Shown piece by piece: positions 1 to 6,640 of a stretch of DNA of 15,866 nt. How positions within the stretch are numbered: position 1 is the stretch's first letter; each line of letters opens with the position of its first letter. Under the pieces are notes generated by a model. The model did not search any database and had not been told where the DNA came from. It was given only the letters and a program-made list of their open reading frames with translations. Origin of the DNA: Microcaldota archaeon. Lineage in GTDB: Archaea > Micrarchaeota > Micrarchaeia > Micrarchaeales > Micrarchaeaceae. The position numbers and the translations under genes were made by a program. The DNA lies in the NCBI GenBank assembly GCA_021793035.1, contig JAJYTM010000010.1:1-15866 (forward strand), read 5' to 3'.

Positions 1-219
1 GCCCAATTTTGGGAGTGCGTATAATAATACAGCTGAAGCAATTGCGGCATACAGATAATAGCCATTCAATACGGCGGAATAATAACCGAATACTACAGAT
101 AGCAGTATGCTCGCCGCAGAAAAAACCGCCAGGTATCTCAAGCTTATCCTATTCTTGCCGATTATGTCCATTAACCCCAGTATTGCAAACGAGATCAGAA
201 GGTAATAGATGGTGAACAT
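1..219 (-). CDS. Membrane protein of unknown function, N-terminal 73 residues only
   Basis: The ATG at 219-217 opens a frame that runs without a stop to base 1, so the C-terminus lies outside the window. The visible residues are strongly hydrophobic and form about three membrane segments: roughly residues 3-20 (begins MFTIYYLLISFAILG), 27-48 and 53-70. Short polar turns with Lys/Arg separate them (DIIGKNRIS between the first two). No family is recognisable from this piece. It is transcribed away from the tRNA-Gly gene, and the 65 bases between them must hold both promoters. The start is the only ATG near the 5' end of the frame, but no clear Shine-Dalgarno sequence precedes it. It could be a small integral membrane protein or the start of a larger transporter-like one. 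Confidence 0.55.
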   Translation of the reverse strand, partial: MFTIYYLLISFAILGLMDIIGKNRISLRYLAVFSAASILLSVVFGYYSAVLNGYYLYAAIASAVLLYALPKLG

Positions 220-245
220 AGAAACAATCAATAACTTGGGAGAAA

Positions 246-256
246 GTCTTTATAGG
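246..256 (+). promoter_or_regulatory. Probable TATA box of the tRNA-Gly gene
   Basis: A GTCTTTATAGG stretch lies about 30-35 bases upstream of the mature tRNA 5' end at 285. That is where an archaeal TATA box would sit for a transcript starting a few bases before the tRNA. Confidence 0.5.
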
Positions 257-284
257 CTTTCCATCACAATAGATAGTGCTCAAT

Positions 285-357
285 GCGATCGTAGTCTAGC
301 CTGGTAGGACTCTGGCCTTCCAAGCCAAAAACCCGGGTTCAAATCCCGGCGGTCGCA
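285..357 (+). tRNA. tRNA-Gly with anticodon UCC
   Basis: The sequence folds as a full cloverleaf. The acceptor arms are GCGATCG (285-291) and CGGTCGC (350-356), with one T-G wobble pair, followed by discriminator A357. The D-arm is GTCT/GGAC around a loop containing GG. The anticodon loop is CTTCCAA (317-323) with anticodon TCC at 319-321. The T-arm is CCGGG-TTCAAAT-CCCGG. The anticodon decodes GGA and, by wobble, other Gly codons. The 3' CCA is not encoded. There is no intron. The outermost anticodon-stem pair is a C-A mismatch (C312 against A328), where archaeal tRNA-Gly(UCC) normally has C-G. The rest of the molecule looks functional. Confidence 0.96.
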
Positions 358-397
358 AATTTTTTACTGCAAAGCCGCTAGAAGTTAATGCGCGCCA

Positions 398-1864
398 TCA
401 CTTGCCTATGCCCTTTGCATGAAGCTCTTTAAGCAGAAGGTTAAGCACTTCCTTTTTGCCCTCGCTGTATATCTTTATGCTGCATGCCTCTTTGTGCCCC
501 CCTCCTGATTCTACAAACTCGCTCTCATCCTTGAGCTTTTCTATTATATTGAGCATGCCGACGCTCTCTGCTATGTGCTTGCTTATCCTTATGGAGATGT
601 AGTTGTTAAAAGTGACTATTGTTATGGAGCCTTTGCCTCCTGACTTCTCTATATGGCTCTGCAGCCTAGAGCTGTATCTTCCAGGCAGCACATATCCGGA
701 GTACTTGTCGGCTATCTTGCTGAAATCGACCACGTTGATGCTAACTCCACTGCCGCTTGCATACTCCTTGCCGTACTTGAGCCCCATTTCCACAGAGTCG
801 GCCATTATCTCGTTGGCGTAAGAGTATATCGAATTCAGCTTTTCGCTGTCTGATAGAAGCTTCGTAAGGTACTTCGGCGTTATTGGCCCGTCCAAGTATC
901 GCGTATAATCTTTTAATCCAGTGAGGAAGTCCAGCGCAGTTGCATATTTAAGCGCCTCCATATTGTTCAGATCAGCGTATTTGCTGACGTCGCTTATCAG
1001 CGAGGCTTCCTTGATATTGTCTGACTTGACACCGGATATCGCCTCGGCAAACGTGCATGCGAGATAACCGCCGGTGTAATCCGCGCTGCCGGAGTAGTTT
1101 ATGGGATTTATGTAATTTTCCAGCTCTTTCCCTAAGAATCCTTCCGGTATGGGATGGTGGTCAAGCCACGTTATGCCGCACTTGCCCGAAGAGGCCTTCA
1201 CTGCCGGATTGCTATCGAGGGTCGTGCCGAAATCTATGATGCAGACGTGCGGCAGGAATGCTCCAACATAATTTGAAAAGTATATCGAATCGTTATAGAA
1301 AGCGTCCATGTCGTAAGTCACTCCCTTATGCATGGTCCATCTTACAGACTTATCACCAGCTGCGTATTCTTCTCCAAGCTTTTGCAGCGCGTTGTATAAC
1401 CCTATCGCACCTGTAGAGCCGTCGCCGTCATTGTGGAAGCGCACCACTATTGGGGCTCCAGCAAAGTACGCTTCTACGAATTCTTCCCCAGAAGAACCGA
1501 GTTTGCCGAGCAGGTTGCCCGTTATCCTATCGAGCTCTGGCCTTGACTTCTCTAGCTTCATCGCTTCAAGGTTCTTTTCTATTGACAGGTGCTTTACCAG
1601 GGATTTGATAGCAGAGCCAAATCCCGCTTTGCCTTTCTCCGGCGAGCCTACTACCTCGAGCGACTTGCTGCTGGCTTCGCGGCTGGACGGCGAATATGAC
1701 AGGCGTATTGTGCTGTACAATTGCATCCTTTCTTCGGTTTCGACGCTTATCGACATGGGAGGCTTGCTGGATATTACGGTGTATCTTATTCTGCCGCCTC
1801 TGCCCTGGCTTTCCGCTATGGCTGATATTATGCCCTCAATTTGTATTGTCTCTTTTTCCGACAT
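398..1864 (-). CDS. DHH/DHHA1 family phosphoesterase (RecJ-like)
   Basis: This 488-aa protein belongs to the DHH phosphoesterase superfamily, Mn-dependent enzymes that cleave phosphodiester bonds in DNA, RNA or dinucleotides. Metal-binding motifs appear in order: RFHNDGDGSTGA at 142-153 (motif I, H144/D146/D148), IIDFG at 209-213 (motif II), and WLDHHP at 233-238 (the DHH signature). The C-terminal DHHA1 substrate-binding motif GGGHKEACSI is at 454-463. The first ~75 residues come before the DHH domain and are beta-rich in character; an OB-like accessory domain is a guess. Archaeal RecJ-like proteins such as the GINS-associated nuclease share this plan, but the exact substrate cannot be assigned. 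It is the last gene of a unit with the Cys-repeat protein (25 bases upstream) and the KaiC-like ATPase. No good Shine-Dalgarno sequence precedes the start. It converges on the tRNA gene. Confidence 0.88.
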   Translation of the reverse strand: MSEKETIQIEGIISAIAESQGRGGRIRYTVISSKPPMSISVETEERMQLYSTIRLSYSPSSREASSKSLEVVGSPEKGKAGFGSAIKSLVKHLSIEKNLEAMKLEKSRPELDRITGNLLGKLGSSGEEFVEAYFAGAPIVVRFHNDGDGSTGAIGLYNALQKLGEEYAAGDKSVRWTMHKGVTYDMDAFYNDSIYFSNYVGAFLPHVCIIDFGTTLDSNPAVKASSGKCGITWLDHHPIPEGFLGKELENYINPINYSGSADYTGGYLACTFAEAISGVKSDNIKEASLISDVSKYADLNNMEALKYATALDFLTGLKDYTRYLDGPITPKYLTKLLSDSEKLNSIYSYANEIMADSVEMGLKYGKEYASGSGVSINVVDFSKIADKYSGYVLPGRYSSRLQSHIEKSGGKGSITIVTFNNYISIRISKHIAESVGMLNIIEKLKDESEFVESGGGHKEACSIKIYSEGKKEVLNLLLKELHAKGIGK

Positions 1865-1889
1865 ATGAAAAACCCGAATATGTAGTAGA

Positions 1890-2987
1890 TTACTTGCTAA
1901 TGTTGAAATAGGATGCGCATACTTCCTGGGCAGTAACGTTGCTTATATAGCTGCAATACGTCGAATTGCCAACCTTTGCGGCAACCTCGCTTATGCAAGA
2001 ATCCTTGAAGTTTGTCTGGTTAAGCGACAGGCATATGCTGACATTTGCGTTATGAACAGCTTCATCCACCAATACCCCTTCCCTGCATACATCTTGCAGG
2101 TCTGCAGGTACTTCGGAGCAGCTCGCCAGCAGCGTTGATTCGTTCGATGGTTTTACCGTAATGAATGGCTCCATGCACAACTGGGAATTTATGCCCGAAA
2201 GTGACGTGCATATTGTCTTGTTGTTGGATACGTATGCAACATTGGAATAGCACAAACCCCGCGGGGTGATGTTGTAATATGCATAGGCGTAGGCATCGTA
2301 TATCCTGCTGGTATTTGAAGTAGATAATATGTTTGTCAGTATGGTGTTGTTCGGCACATTAGGCAGGTAATTGCAGTATGTGTAATCTTTCGTTGCGGCA
2401 GCTTGCTGGTAATAATACTTTGAATAGCACCTCATAGAGAGCGTGTTGTTGTTTATATAGCCGCATGTGGTGGCCTCCGAGAAATTCTGTGCCTGCGCGA
2501 CCCCGTAGGCGCAGACGCTTTCGTTGGTGCTATTCATCTCCACGCACACGGAGGAATTGCGGCCCGATACGCCTACTTGGTCCAGGCATAGGTTCCGGTA
2601 GCTGGATGGCAATCCGGAATATATGCACATGCTGGAGTTCAATGATAGAAGTGCGACATTTGATACGCATGAGTACACGAGCGGCACTGGAAGGTTGTTA
2701 CATATCGATGCATTCCGCGTCTGGTTTGCAAAGTATTCATAACATGCATACTTGAGGCCTGGTGTCGCCCTGCTGCCGCATGATGATAACGTATTTGTTG
2801 GTCTTGTAAGCAGCAGCGAGGCGATGGCTATCAGTAGTATTATTATAGTCGCAGCAACTGCGAGCACAAGCCTGCGCCTCTCATTTTCGGCACTACTATT
2901 CGGCCTATCTGCGCGAGGAGGTGCCAGGTCCCGGTTGGCTTTGTTGCTGATATTTTTAAGGCTTGGCCCTTTGACTTTCGATGACAT
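1890..2987 (-). CDS. Membrane-anchored extracellular Cys-repeat, sequon-rich protein
   Basis: I know of no named family for this 365-aa protein. It has a basic, Ser/Pro-rich cytoplasmic N-terminus (1-39), one membrane segment (about 40-60, LVLAVAATIIILLIAIASLL) and a ~300-residue outer region, giving a type II (N-in) anchor. The outer part holds 20 cysteines in roughly ten units. Several units have exactly 13 residues between paired cysteines (for example CVSNVALLSLNSSMC and CYSNVAYVSNNKTIC), followed by a 10-12 residue linker. About 18 N-x-S/T sequons are present, many just before the second cysteine, so heavy N-glycosylation and disulfide pairing are likely (inference). The start lies 2 bases beyond the stop of the ATPase gene, with a GAGG Shine-Dalgarno sequence inside that gene's end, so the two are co-translated. 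It may be a surface or adhesion protein, or a sensor ectodomain; there is no catalytic signature. Confidence 0.8.
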   Translation of the reverse strand: MSSKVKGPSLKNISNKANRDLAPPRADRPNSSAENERRRLVLAVAATIIILLIAIASLLLTRPTNTLSSCGSRATPGLKYACYEYFANQTRNASICNNLPVPLVYSCVSNVALLSLNSSMCIYSGLPSSYRNLCLDQVGVSGRNSSVCVEMNSTNESVCAYGVAQAQNFSEATTCGYINNNTLSMRCYSKYYYQQAAATKDYTYCNYLPNVPNNTILTNILSTSNTSRIYDAYAYAYYNITPRGLCYSNVAYVSNNKTICTSLSGINSQLCMEPFITVKPSNESTLLASCSEVPADLQDVCREGVLVDEAVHNANVSICLSLNQTNFKDSCISEVAAKVGNSTYCSYISNVTAQEVCASYFNISK

Positions 2988-2989
2988 CT

Positions 2990-3733
2990 TTATTCCTCTA
3001 TAGTAAACACCTTGAAGCCATTGGATTCTATCTCGTATGGTGATAGTACCCAGCTATGGTTCGTGCCACGCATTTTTACCACCTCTATTGCCAAGGTGCG
3101 CTTATCCTCCTGACCAGTCTGGTACATGGTTATTATGCCATCAAATATGTAGAACTCCGGGGTGAACTTCAGATCCTTTCTCTCCGATGAAGGCATCTCT
3201 ACCGTAAGGAATGATGTAACATTGAGTCTTCTCAGATTTGATACGAGCGATATCATAGAGCGCCGGTATGAGAGCTCATCCCCCAGCATGAGTTTTATCA
3301 GGGATATCGAGTCTATGACAAGACATCTCGCATTATAATCCGATAGTATGCCTTCTATATCTGCGACCATATTGCCGAATATGTATTTTGAAGAATCAGA
3401 TTCCTGCTGCAGCTTGTTTGAGGATCCTTCGCCGTCTATATATAAGAGCTTCTTCGCAATGAGATCGTCTATGTCCTTGAATTCGGGAAATGCGGATTTT
3501 GCGTTCTTTATCACTTTGTCTGGTTCCTCCTCCAGCGCAAGGAATACTGAAGGGATGCCGGCTTTGGCGCTGTTGTAGCATATTTCAAAAGACATAAGTG
3601 TCTTGCCCGAACCCGGCCCTCCTGCCAGAATCACCTGGTTGTTTATAGGTACGCCGCCATAAAGCATAGTGTCTAGACCTGCAATTCCGGTCTTGAACCT
3701 CTCCCCTGATCCACCTTTTTCTTGCCCATACAT
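2990..3733 (-). CDS. KaiC-like RecA-superfamily ATPase (single domain)
   Basis: This 247-aa protein has a single KaiC/RadA-like RecA domain. Visible features are the KaiC lead-in FKTGIAGLDTMLYGGVP (13-29), Walker A GGPGSGKT (38-45), the acidic pair after the second strand LALEEEP (65-71) that supplies the catalytic glutamate in KaiC, Walker B CLVIDS (137-142), and the KaiC-type element VVKMRGTNHS (218-227). Archaeal single-domain KaiC-like proteins are ATPases or kinases with signalling or scaffolding roles; some act with archaellum or other envelope machinery. It is the first gene of a three-gene unit with the Cys-repeat membrane protein and the DHH phosphoesterase. A palindromic TATA box centred about 22 bases upstream suggests that the transcript is leaderless or nearly so. 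No key residue is missing. The biological role is unknown. Confidence 0.88.
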   Translation of the reverse strand: MYGQEKGGSGERFKTGIAGLDTMLYGGVPINNQVILAGGPGSGKTLMSFEICYNSAKAGIPSVFLALEEEPDKVIKNAKSAFPEFKDIDDLIAKKLLYIDGEGSSNKLQQESDSSKYIFGNMVADIEGILSDYNARCLVIDSISLIKLMLGDELSYRRSMISLVSNLRRLNVTSFLTVEMPSSERKDLKFTPEFYIFDGIITMYQTGQEDKRTLAIEVVKMRGTNHSWVLSPYEIESNGFKVFTIEE

Positions 3734-3750
3734 GTGACCACTTATCGTTA

Positions 3751-3760
3751 TATTTAAATA
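3751..3760. promoter_or_regulatory. Palindromic TATA box between divergent units
   Basis: TATTTAAATA is its own reverse complement and lies in the 111-base gap between the KaiC-like ATPase (minus) and rnp1 (plus). Read leftward, the start point expected about 26 bases away falls at or next to the ATPase ATG (3733). Read rightward, it falls near 3782, giving a leader of about 60 bases to the rnp1 ATG. One element could therefore serve both directions. Confidence 0.5.
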
Positions 3761-3844
3761 GGTGCCAAGTTATTTTAAGCTTTAGTGAGCATTTGCTTAC
3801 ATCTGGATGCCCCGCCAATAGCAAATAAGGAAAGGTTTATAAGT

Positions 3845-4144
3845 ATGCCTGAATATAATAATAAGAACATCGTCTTGCACGAACTCATAGGCCTGAAGGT
3901 AGAGGTGGCAAAGAGCCTCGACGCATACCAGAAGGGCATAAGAGGGAAGGTGATAGACGAAACGCGCAACACGTTGCTGGTATTTACGGACGAAGGCAGG
4001 AGGAAGCGCGTACTGAAAAATATATCAACATTTAAATTTATTGCTGGTAAAAATAGATTTATTGTTCCTGGAGAAGAAATTCACTTCAGGCCTTTCGAAA
4101 GGACTGAAAAAGGAATGAAATACTTCAAAAGAAGGAGGCTCTGA
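3845..4144 (+). CDS. rnp1: RNase P protein component 1 (Rnp1/Pop4/Rpp29)
   Basis: This 99-aa protein is the archaeal homologue of Rpp29/Pop4, which binds the RNase P RNA and helps mature tRNA 5' ends. Diagnostic stretches are LHELIGLKVEVAKS, KGIRGKVIDETRNTLLV (the Sm-like barrel core) and EIHFRPFERTEKGMKYFKRR at the C-terminus. Its place just before S17 is the usual archaeal arrangement. The ATG at 3845 fits family length and follows AAGGAAAGG. The frame also stays open upstream to a GTG at 3785, which would add 20 unconserved residues. A TATA-like TTTATAAG directly precedes the ATG, which complicates the 5' end. Rnp1 is the first gene of the ribosomal protein run here; its common upstream neighbours L29 and SUI1 are absent. 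Confidence 0.93.
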   Translation: MPEYNNKNIVLHELIGLKVEVAKSLDAYQKGIRGKVIDETRNTLLVFTDEGRRKRVLKNISTFKFIAGKNRFIVPGEEIHFRPFERTEKGMKYFKRRRL

Positions 4145-4192
4145 AGCAAAAGCCTATAGCGGACTGCGATTCGCACTACATCCGTTTTTCAA

Positions 4193-4206
4193 GGTGTGAT
4201 TGTTTG
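4193..4206 (+). promoter_or_regulatory. Ribosome binding site selecting a TTG start for S17
   Basis: GGTGTGAT (4193-4200) resembles the archaeal Shine-Dalgarno consensus GGAGGTGAT and is followed after three bases by TTG at 4204. There is no ATG or GTG in frame between the upstream stop (4105-4107) and the conserved S17 core, so TTG is the best-supported start. Confidence 0.65.
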
Positions 4207-4494
4207 GAATGCAACGATATAAAATGCCCGATACACGGGAAACTCAAGGTTCACGGCTACGAGTTCGAGGGACTGGTAGTCAGCGATAAGGCGAGGAAGA
4301 CCGTAATAATAAACAGGGATTACACAATATTCCTGCACAAGTATGAGAGGTCTCTCAGGAAGACGTCGCGCATCGCGGCTTATAACCCTGATTGCATAAA
4401 GGCGAAGACGGGCGACATAGTATCAGTAGGAGGGACGCGTAGGCTGAGCAAGACAAAGAGCTTCGTGGTAACCAAGATAATCAAGAGTGCATAA
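4204..4494 (+). CDS. rps17: 30S ribosomal protein S17 (uS17)
   Basis: This 96-aa protein carries the archaeal uS17 signature: CNDIKCPIHGKLKVHG near the N-terminus, then GLVVSDKARKTVIINRDY, KYERSLRKTSRIAAYNPDCIKAKTGDIV and RRLSKTKSFVVTKII. uS17 is an OB-fold primary binder of 16S rRNA in the small-subunit body. It starts at TTG, about ten residues shorter at the N-terminus than many archaeal homologues. The frame is open further upstream (to 4108) and would encode a Cys-containing stretch, but there is no usable start codon. The codons there (TGT, CGT, TTT, TCA) also differ from those used in the ribosomal genes nearby, so I treat it as untranslated. The gap to rnp1 is 59 bases. L14 begins 3 bases after the stop. 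Confidence 0.92.
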   Translation: MECNDIKCPIHGKLKVHGYEFEGLVVSDKARKTVIINRDYTIFLHKYERSLRKTSRIAAYNPDCIKAKTGDIVSVGGTRRLSKTKSFVVTKIIKSA

Positions 4495-4496
4495 TC

Positions 4497-4895
4497 ATGA
4501 GAGCAGTTTCAAGCAGCATTTCAAGGACGCTGGTGCCGAATTCGGTGCTTACTTGCGCGGATAACAGCGGGGCCAAGACCCTGATGCTGGTAAACAAAGT
4601 AGGCAAGGCCGGCAAGAAAGGCAGGATGGCATCGTCCGGCATAGGAGACATAATAATGGCAAGCGTAAAGGTAGGTTCGCCACAGTACGTGAAGAAGGTA
4701 GTTCGCGTAGTAATCATAAGGCAGAAGCAGCCGATACGGAGGGCGAACGGCATGCGCATTAGGTTTGAGGACAACGCGGGAGTACTGATAAATGACGCAA
4801 ACCTGCCGATAGGCACTGAAGTAAAGGGGCCTATGGCAAGGGAGGTCGTTGAAAGATACATAAAGCTGGCTAGCATAGCTTCAAGGGTAGTATAA
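4497..4895 (+). CDS. rpl14: 50S ribosomal protein L14 (uL14)
   Basis: This 132-aa protein is the usual family length. The core sequence includes LTCADNSGAKTLMLVNKVG, SGIGDIIMASVKVGSPQ, KVVRVVIIRQKQPIRRANGMRIRFEDNAGVLIND and a terminal KGPMAREVVERY with KLASIASRVV. uL14 is a beta-barrel protein at the subunit interface near the factor-binding site. The ATG lies 3 bases after the S17 stop, and the L14 stop TAA shares its last A with the ATG of L24, so the three genes form one translationally coupled run. Nothing is truncated or unusual. Confidence 0.97.
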   Translation: MRAVSSSISRTLVPNSVLTCADNSGAKTLMLVNKVGKAGKKGRMASSGIGDIIMASVKVGSPQYVKKVVRVVIIRQKQPIRRANGMRIRFEDNAGVLINDANLPIGTEVKGPMAREVVERYIKLASIASRVV

Positions 4896-5368
4896 TGATA
4901 AAAAGCAGCAAACCGAGGAAACAGAGGCGCTTCCGTTTCAAAGCACCGTTGCACGAGCTGCAGCATTTCTCACACTCGCATGTTGACAAGCCCCTCGCCA
5001 AGAAGCTTGGTATAACGAAAAGAGCGATCCAGGTATCAAAAGGCGATACGATAAAGATAATGAGCGGCAAGAACAAGGGGAAGATAGGCAAGGTGATGCG
5101 CGTCGACATGCGCAAAGGCTTCCTTTTCATAGACTCGATGAAGAAGAAGAATTCCAGGGGCAAGGAGTTCGACGTACCGATAAGGATTAACAATGTGTAT
5201 ATAACCGATCTGAACCTGTCGGACAAGATAAGGGCAGGCAAGCTCAAGCTGAAGGCGGTGCCGCAGAAGCCCGCCGCGTCGGAGGCCAAGGCCGCAGATG
5301 CGAAGCCTGCGCCAAAACCCGATGAAGCTGCAATGGCCAAGGAGGAAGCCGCCGCTGCAGTTGGCTGA
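4895..5368 (+). CDS. rpl24: 50S ribosomal protein L24 (uL24) with Ala/Pro/Lys-rich tail
   Basis: This 157-aa protein has the archaeal/eukaryotic uL24 (L26-type) plan: a basic N-terminus PRKQRRFRFKAPLHELQ, then a KOW domain with QVSKGDTIKIMSGKNKGKIG (48-67) and KVMRVDMRKGFLFIDS, then VPIRINNVYITDLNLSD. uL24 initiates large-subunit assembly by binding 23S rRNA. From about residue 122 to 157 the protein runs into a low-complexity tail rich in Ala, Lys, Pro, Asp and Glu, which most archaeal uL24 proteins lack or have in shorter form. It overlaps the L14 stop by one base. A 24-base gap separates it from S4e. Confidence 0.95.
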   Translation: MIKSSKPRKQRRFRFKAPLHELQHFSHSHVDKPLAKKLGITKRAIQVSKGDTIKIMSGKNKGKIGKVMRVDMRKGFLFIDSMKKKNSRGKEFDVPIRINNVYITDLNLSDKIRAGKLKLKAVPQKPAASEAKAADAKPAPKPDEAAMAKEEAAAAVG

Positions 5369-5392
5369 TATTAATCTCAATAAGCTGGTTAG

Positions 5393-6076
5393 ATGGCAAT
5401 AAAAGGAAATTCAAGACACATAAAGCGCCTGAATGCGCCTGCATACTTCGGCATAGAGAGGAAAGCCGGCAAGTATGTGATCAAGGCTAGCCCTGGAAGG
5501 CACACGAAAGATAAAAGCGTAGCCCTGACCCTTTTCGCCAAGAAAGCAGGGCTAGTGGCAAGGACTGGAGAGGCGATAAAAGTCATAAAGGGAGGCGCAC
5601 TGAAGGTGAATGGCAAGCCCGTATCAGATCCTGCCTATCCTGTCGGGCTTGGAGACGTGGTTTCGGCAACGGATGCCGGAAAGGAATTCGTCATAGGCAT
5701 AGACAGATATGGTAAAGTATCGCTGCAGAGCGCCGAGAAGGGCTCAGTGCCAACATACAAGGTCGTGCGCAAGTACAAGACCGCCAAAGGCGGAATAATG
5801 ATAGGGCTTCATGACGGCAGGATAATCAAGGGCACCAACGATATCAAGACGAACGATTCCATCAAGCTGAGCGCCGACGGCAAAGGGATTGGGAGCGTGC
5901 TGGCTTTCGGCGAAGGCAAAAAGTGCATGATAATAGACGGAGTGCACGTGGGCACTACGGGCGTGATGACAAAGGTCAACAAAGGCACTATGCACAGCGG
6001 CAAGACGGTCATGGTAAAGGACAGCGAGGGCAACTCCTTCGAGACGCTGGTAAGGAATATTATGGTAATTGAGTGA
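5393..6076 (+). CDS. rps4e: 30S ribosomal protein S4e (eS4)
   Basis: This 227-aa protein matches eS4, found in archaea and eukaryotes but not bacteria. Markers are the N-terminal RHIKRLNAPAYFGIERKAGKYVIKASPG-type segment (positions about 8-35), an S4-like RNA-binding region (about 40-95, with GGALKVNGKPV and YPVGLGDVV), the central eS4 domain with YKVVRKYKTAKGGIMIGLHDGR, and a KOW-like C-terminus ending FETLVRNIMVIE. The ATG at 5393 follows GGTTAG. The stop TGA at 6074-6076 is contained in the TGAT ribosome-binding core of the next gene, L5, so the two are probably coupled by termination and reinitiation. Confidence 0.96.
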   Translation: MAIKGNSRHIKRLNAPAYFGIERKAGKYVIKASPGRHTKDKSVALTLFAKKAGLVARTGEAIKVIKGGALKVNGKPVSDPAYPVGLGDVVSATDAGKEFVIGIDRYGKVSLQSAEKGSVPTYKVVRKYKTAKGGIMIGLHDGRIIKGTNDIKTNDSIKLSADGKGIGSVLAFGEGKKCMIIDGVHVGTTGVMTKVNKGTMHSGKTVMVKDSEGNSFETLVRNIMVIE

Positions 6077-6081
6077 TGCTG

Positions 6082-6627
6082 ATGAGTGAAAAGGCTGCTG
6101 CAAAGAGCAAGGAAGAAAGGTCCGCAAACCCGATGAGGGACATATCCATAGACAAGGTGATAGTCAACATCGGCACGGGCAGCGACGAACAGAAGCAGAA
6201 GAACGCCAAGAGGCTCATCGAGACAATCACAGGGGTGAAACCCACTGACGAGATATCGAAGAGGAGGAATCCGTCATTCAAGATAACAAAAGGCAGCAAG
6301 ATAGGCGCCTATGCTACGGTGCGCAAGGATCCGGACAAACTGGTGAAACGCCTCCTGGAGGCAATAGACATGAAAGTAAAGGAGTCTTCCGTATCGAACA
6401 ACACTTTGAGCTTCGGCATAAATGAGTACATAGACATAAACGGCATAAAGTACGATCCTACAGTAGGCATGCTTGGAATGAACGTCAATGTGTCTTTTAG
6501 AAGGAAGGGAGTGCGCGTCGCAGAGAGAAAGGTTCGCAACAGCAGCATACCGCGCAAGCACAGGATAATACCGCGCGACGAGATAAAGGATTATCTGTCG
6601 AAGAGGCTGGGCGTAAATTTTGTATAG
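6082..6627 (+). CDS. rpl5: 50S ribosomal protein L5 (uL5)
   Basis: This 181-aa protein matches archaeal uL5, which holds 5S rRNA and contacts the P-site tRNA in the central protuberance. Seen are NPMRDISIDKVIVNIGTG, AKRLIETITGVKPTDEISKRR, GAYATVRKD, SFGINEYIDINGIKYDP and GMLGMNVNVSFRRKGVRVAERK. Three in-frame starts compete: GTG 6073, ATG 6076 and ATG 6082. I choose 6082 because GTGAT (6073-6077) then sits four bases upstream, the spacing seen at other genes in this block; ATG 6076 would add two residues. The N-terminus has an extra Lys/Ala/Glu-rich stretch of about 15 residues before the conserved core. S14 starts 13 bases after the stop. Confidence 0.95.
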   Translation: MSEKAAAKSKEERSANPMRDISIDKVIVNIGTGSDEQKQKNAKRLIETITGVKPTDEISKRRNPSFKITKGSKIGAYATVRKDPDKLVKRLLEAIDMKVKESSVSNNTLSFGINEYIDINGIKYDPTVGMLGMNVNVSFRRKGVRVAERKVRNSSIPRKHRIIPRDEIKDYLSKRLGVNFV

Positions 6628-6640
6628 AGGCATGATTATT

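Noticed and set aside
1332..1868. 178-aa plus-strand frame opposite the DHH gene
   Set aside because: Antisense shadow of a gene with clear DHH motifs. It has no recognisable domain and a low-information Ser/Leu/Pro-rich composition.
4108..4203. Possible Cys-rich N-terminal extension of S17 (frame open upstream of TTG 4204)
   Set aside because: No ATG, GTG or TTG start is available there, and its codons are unlike those of the neighbouring ribosomal genes. The Shine-Dalgarno sequence points to TTG 4204.
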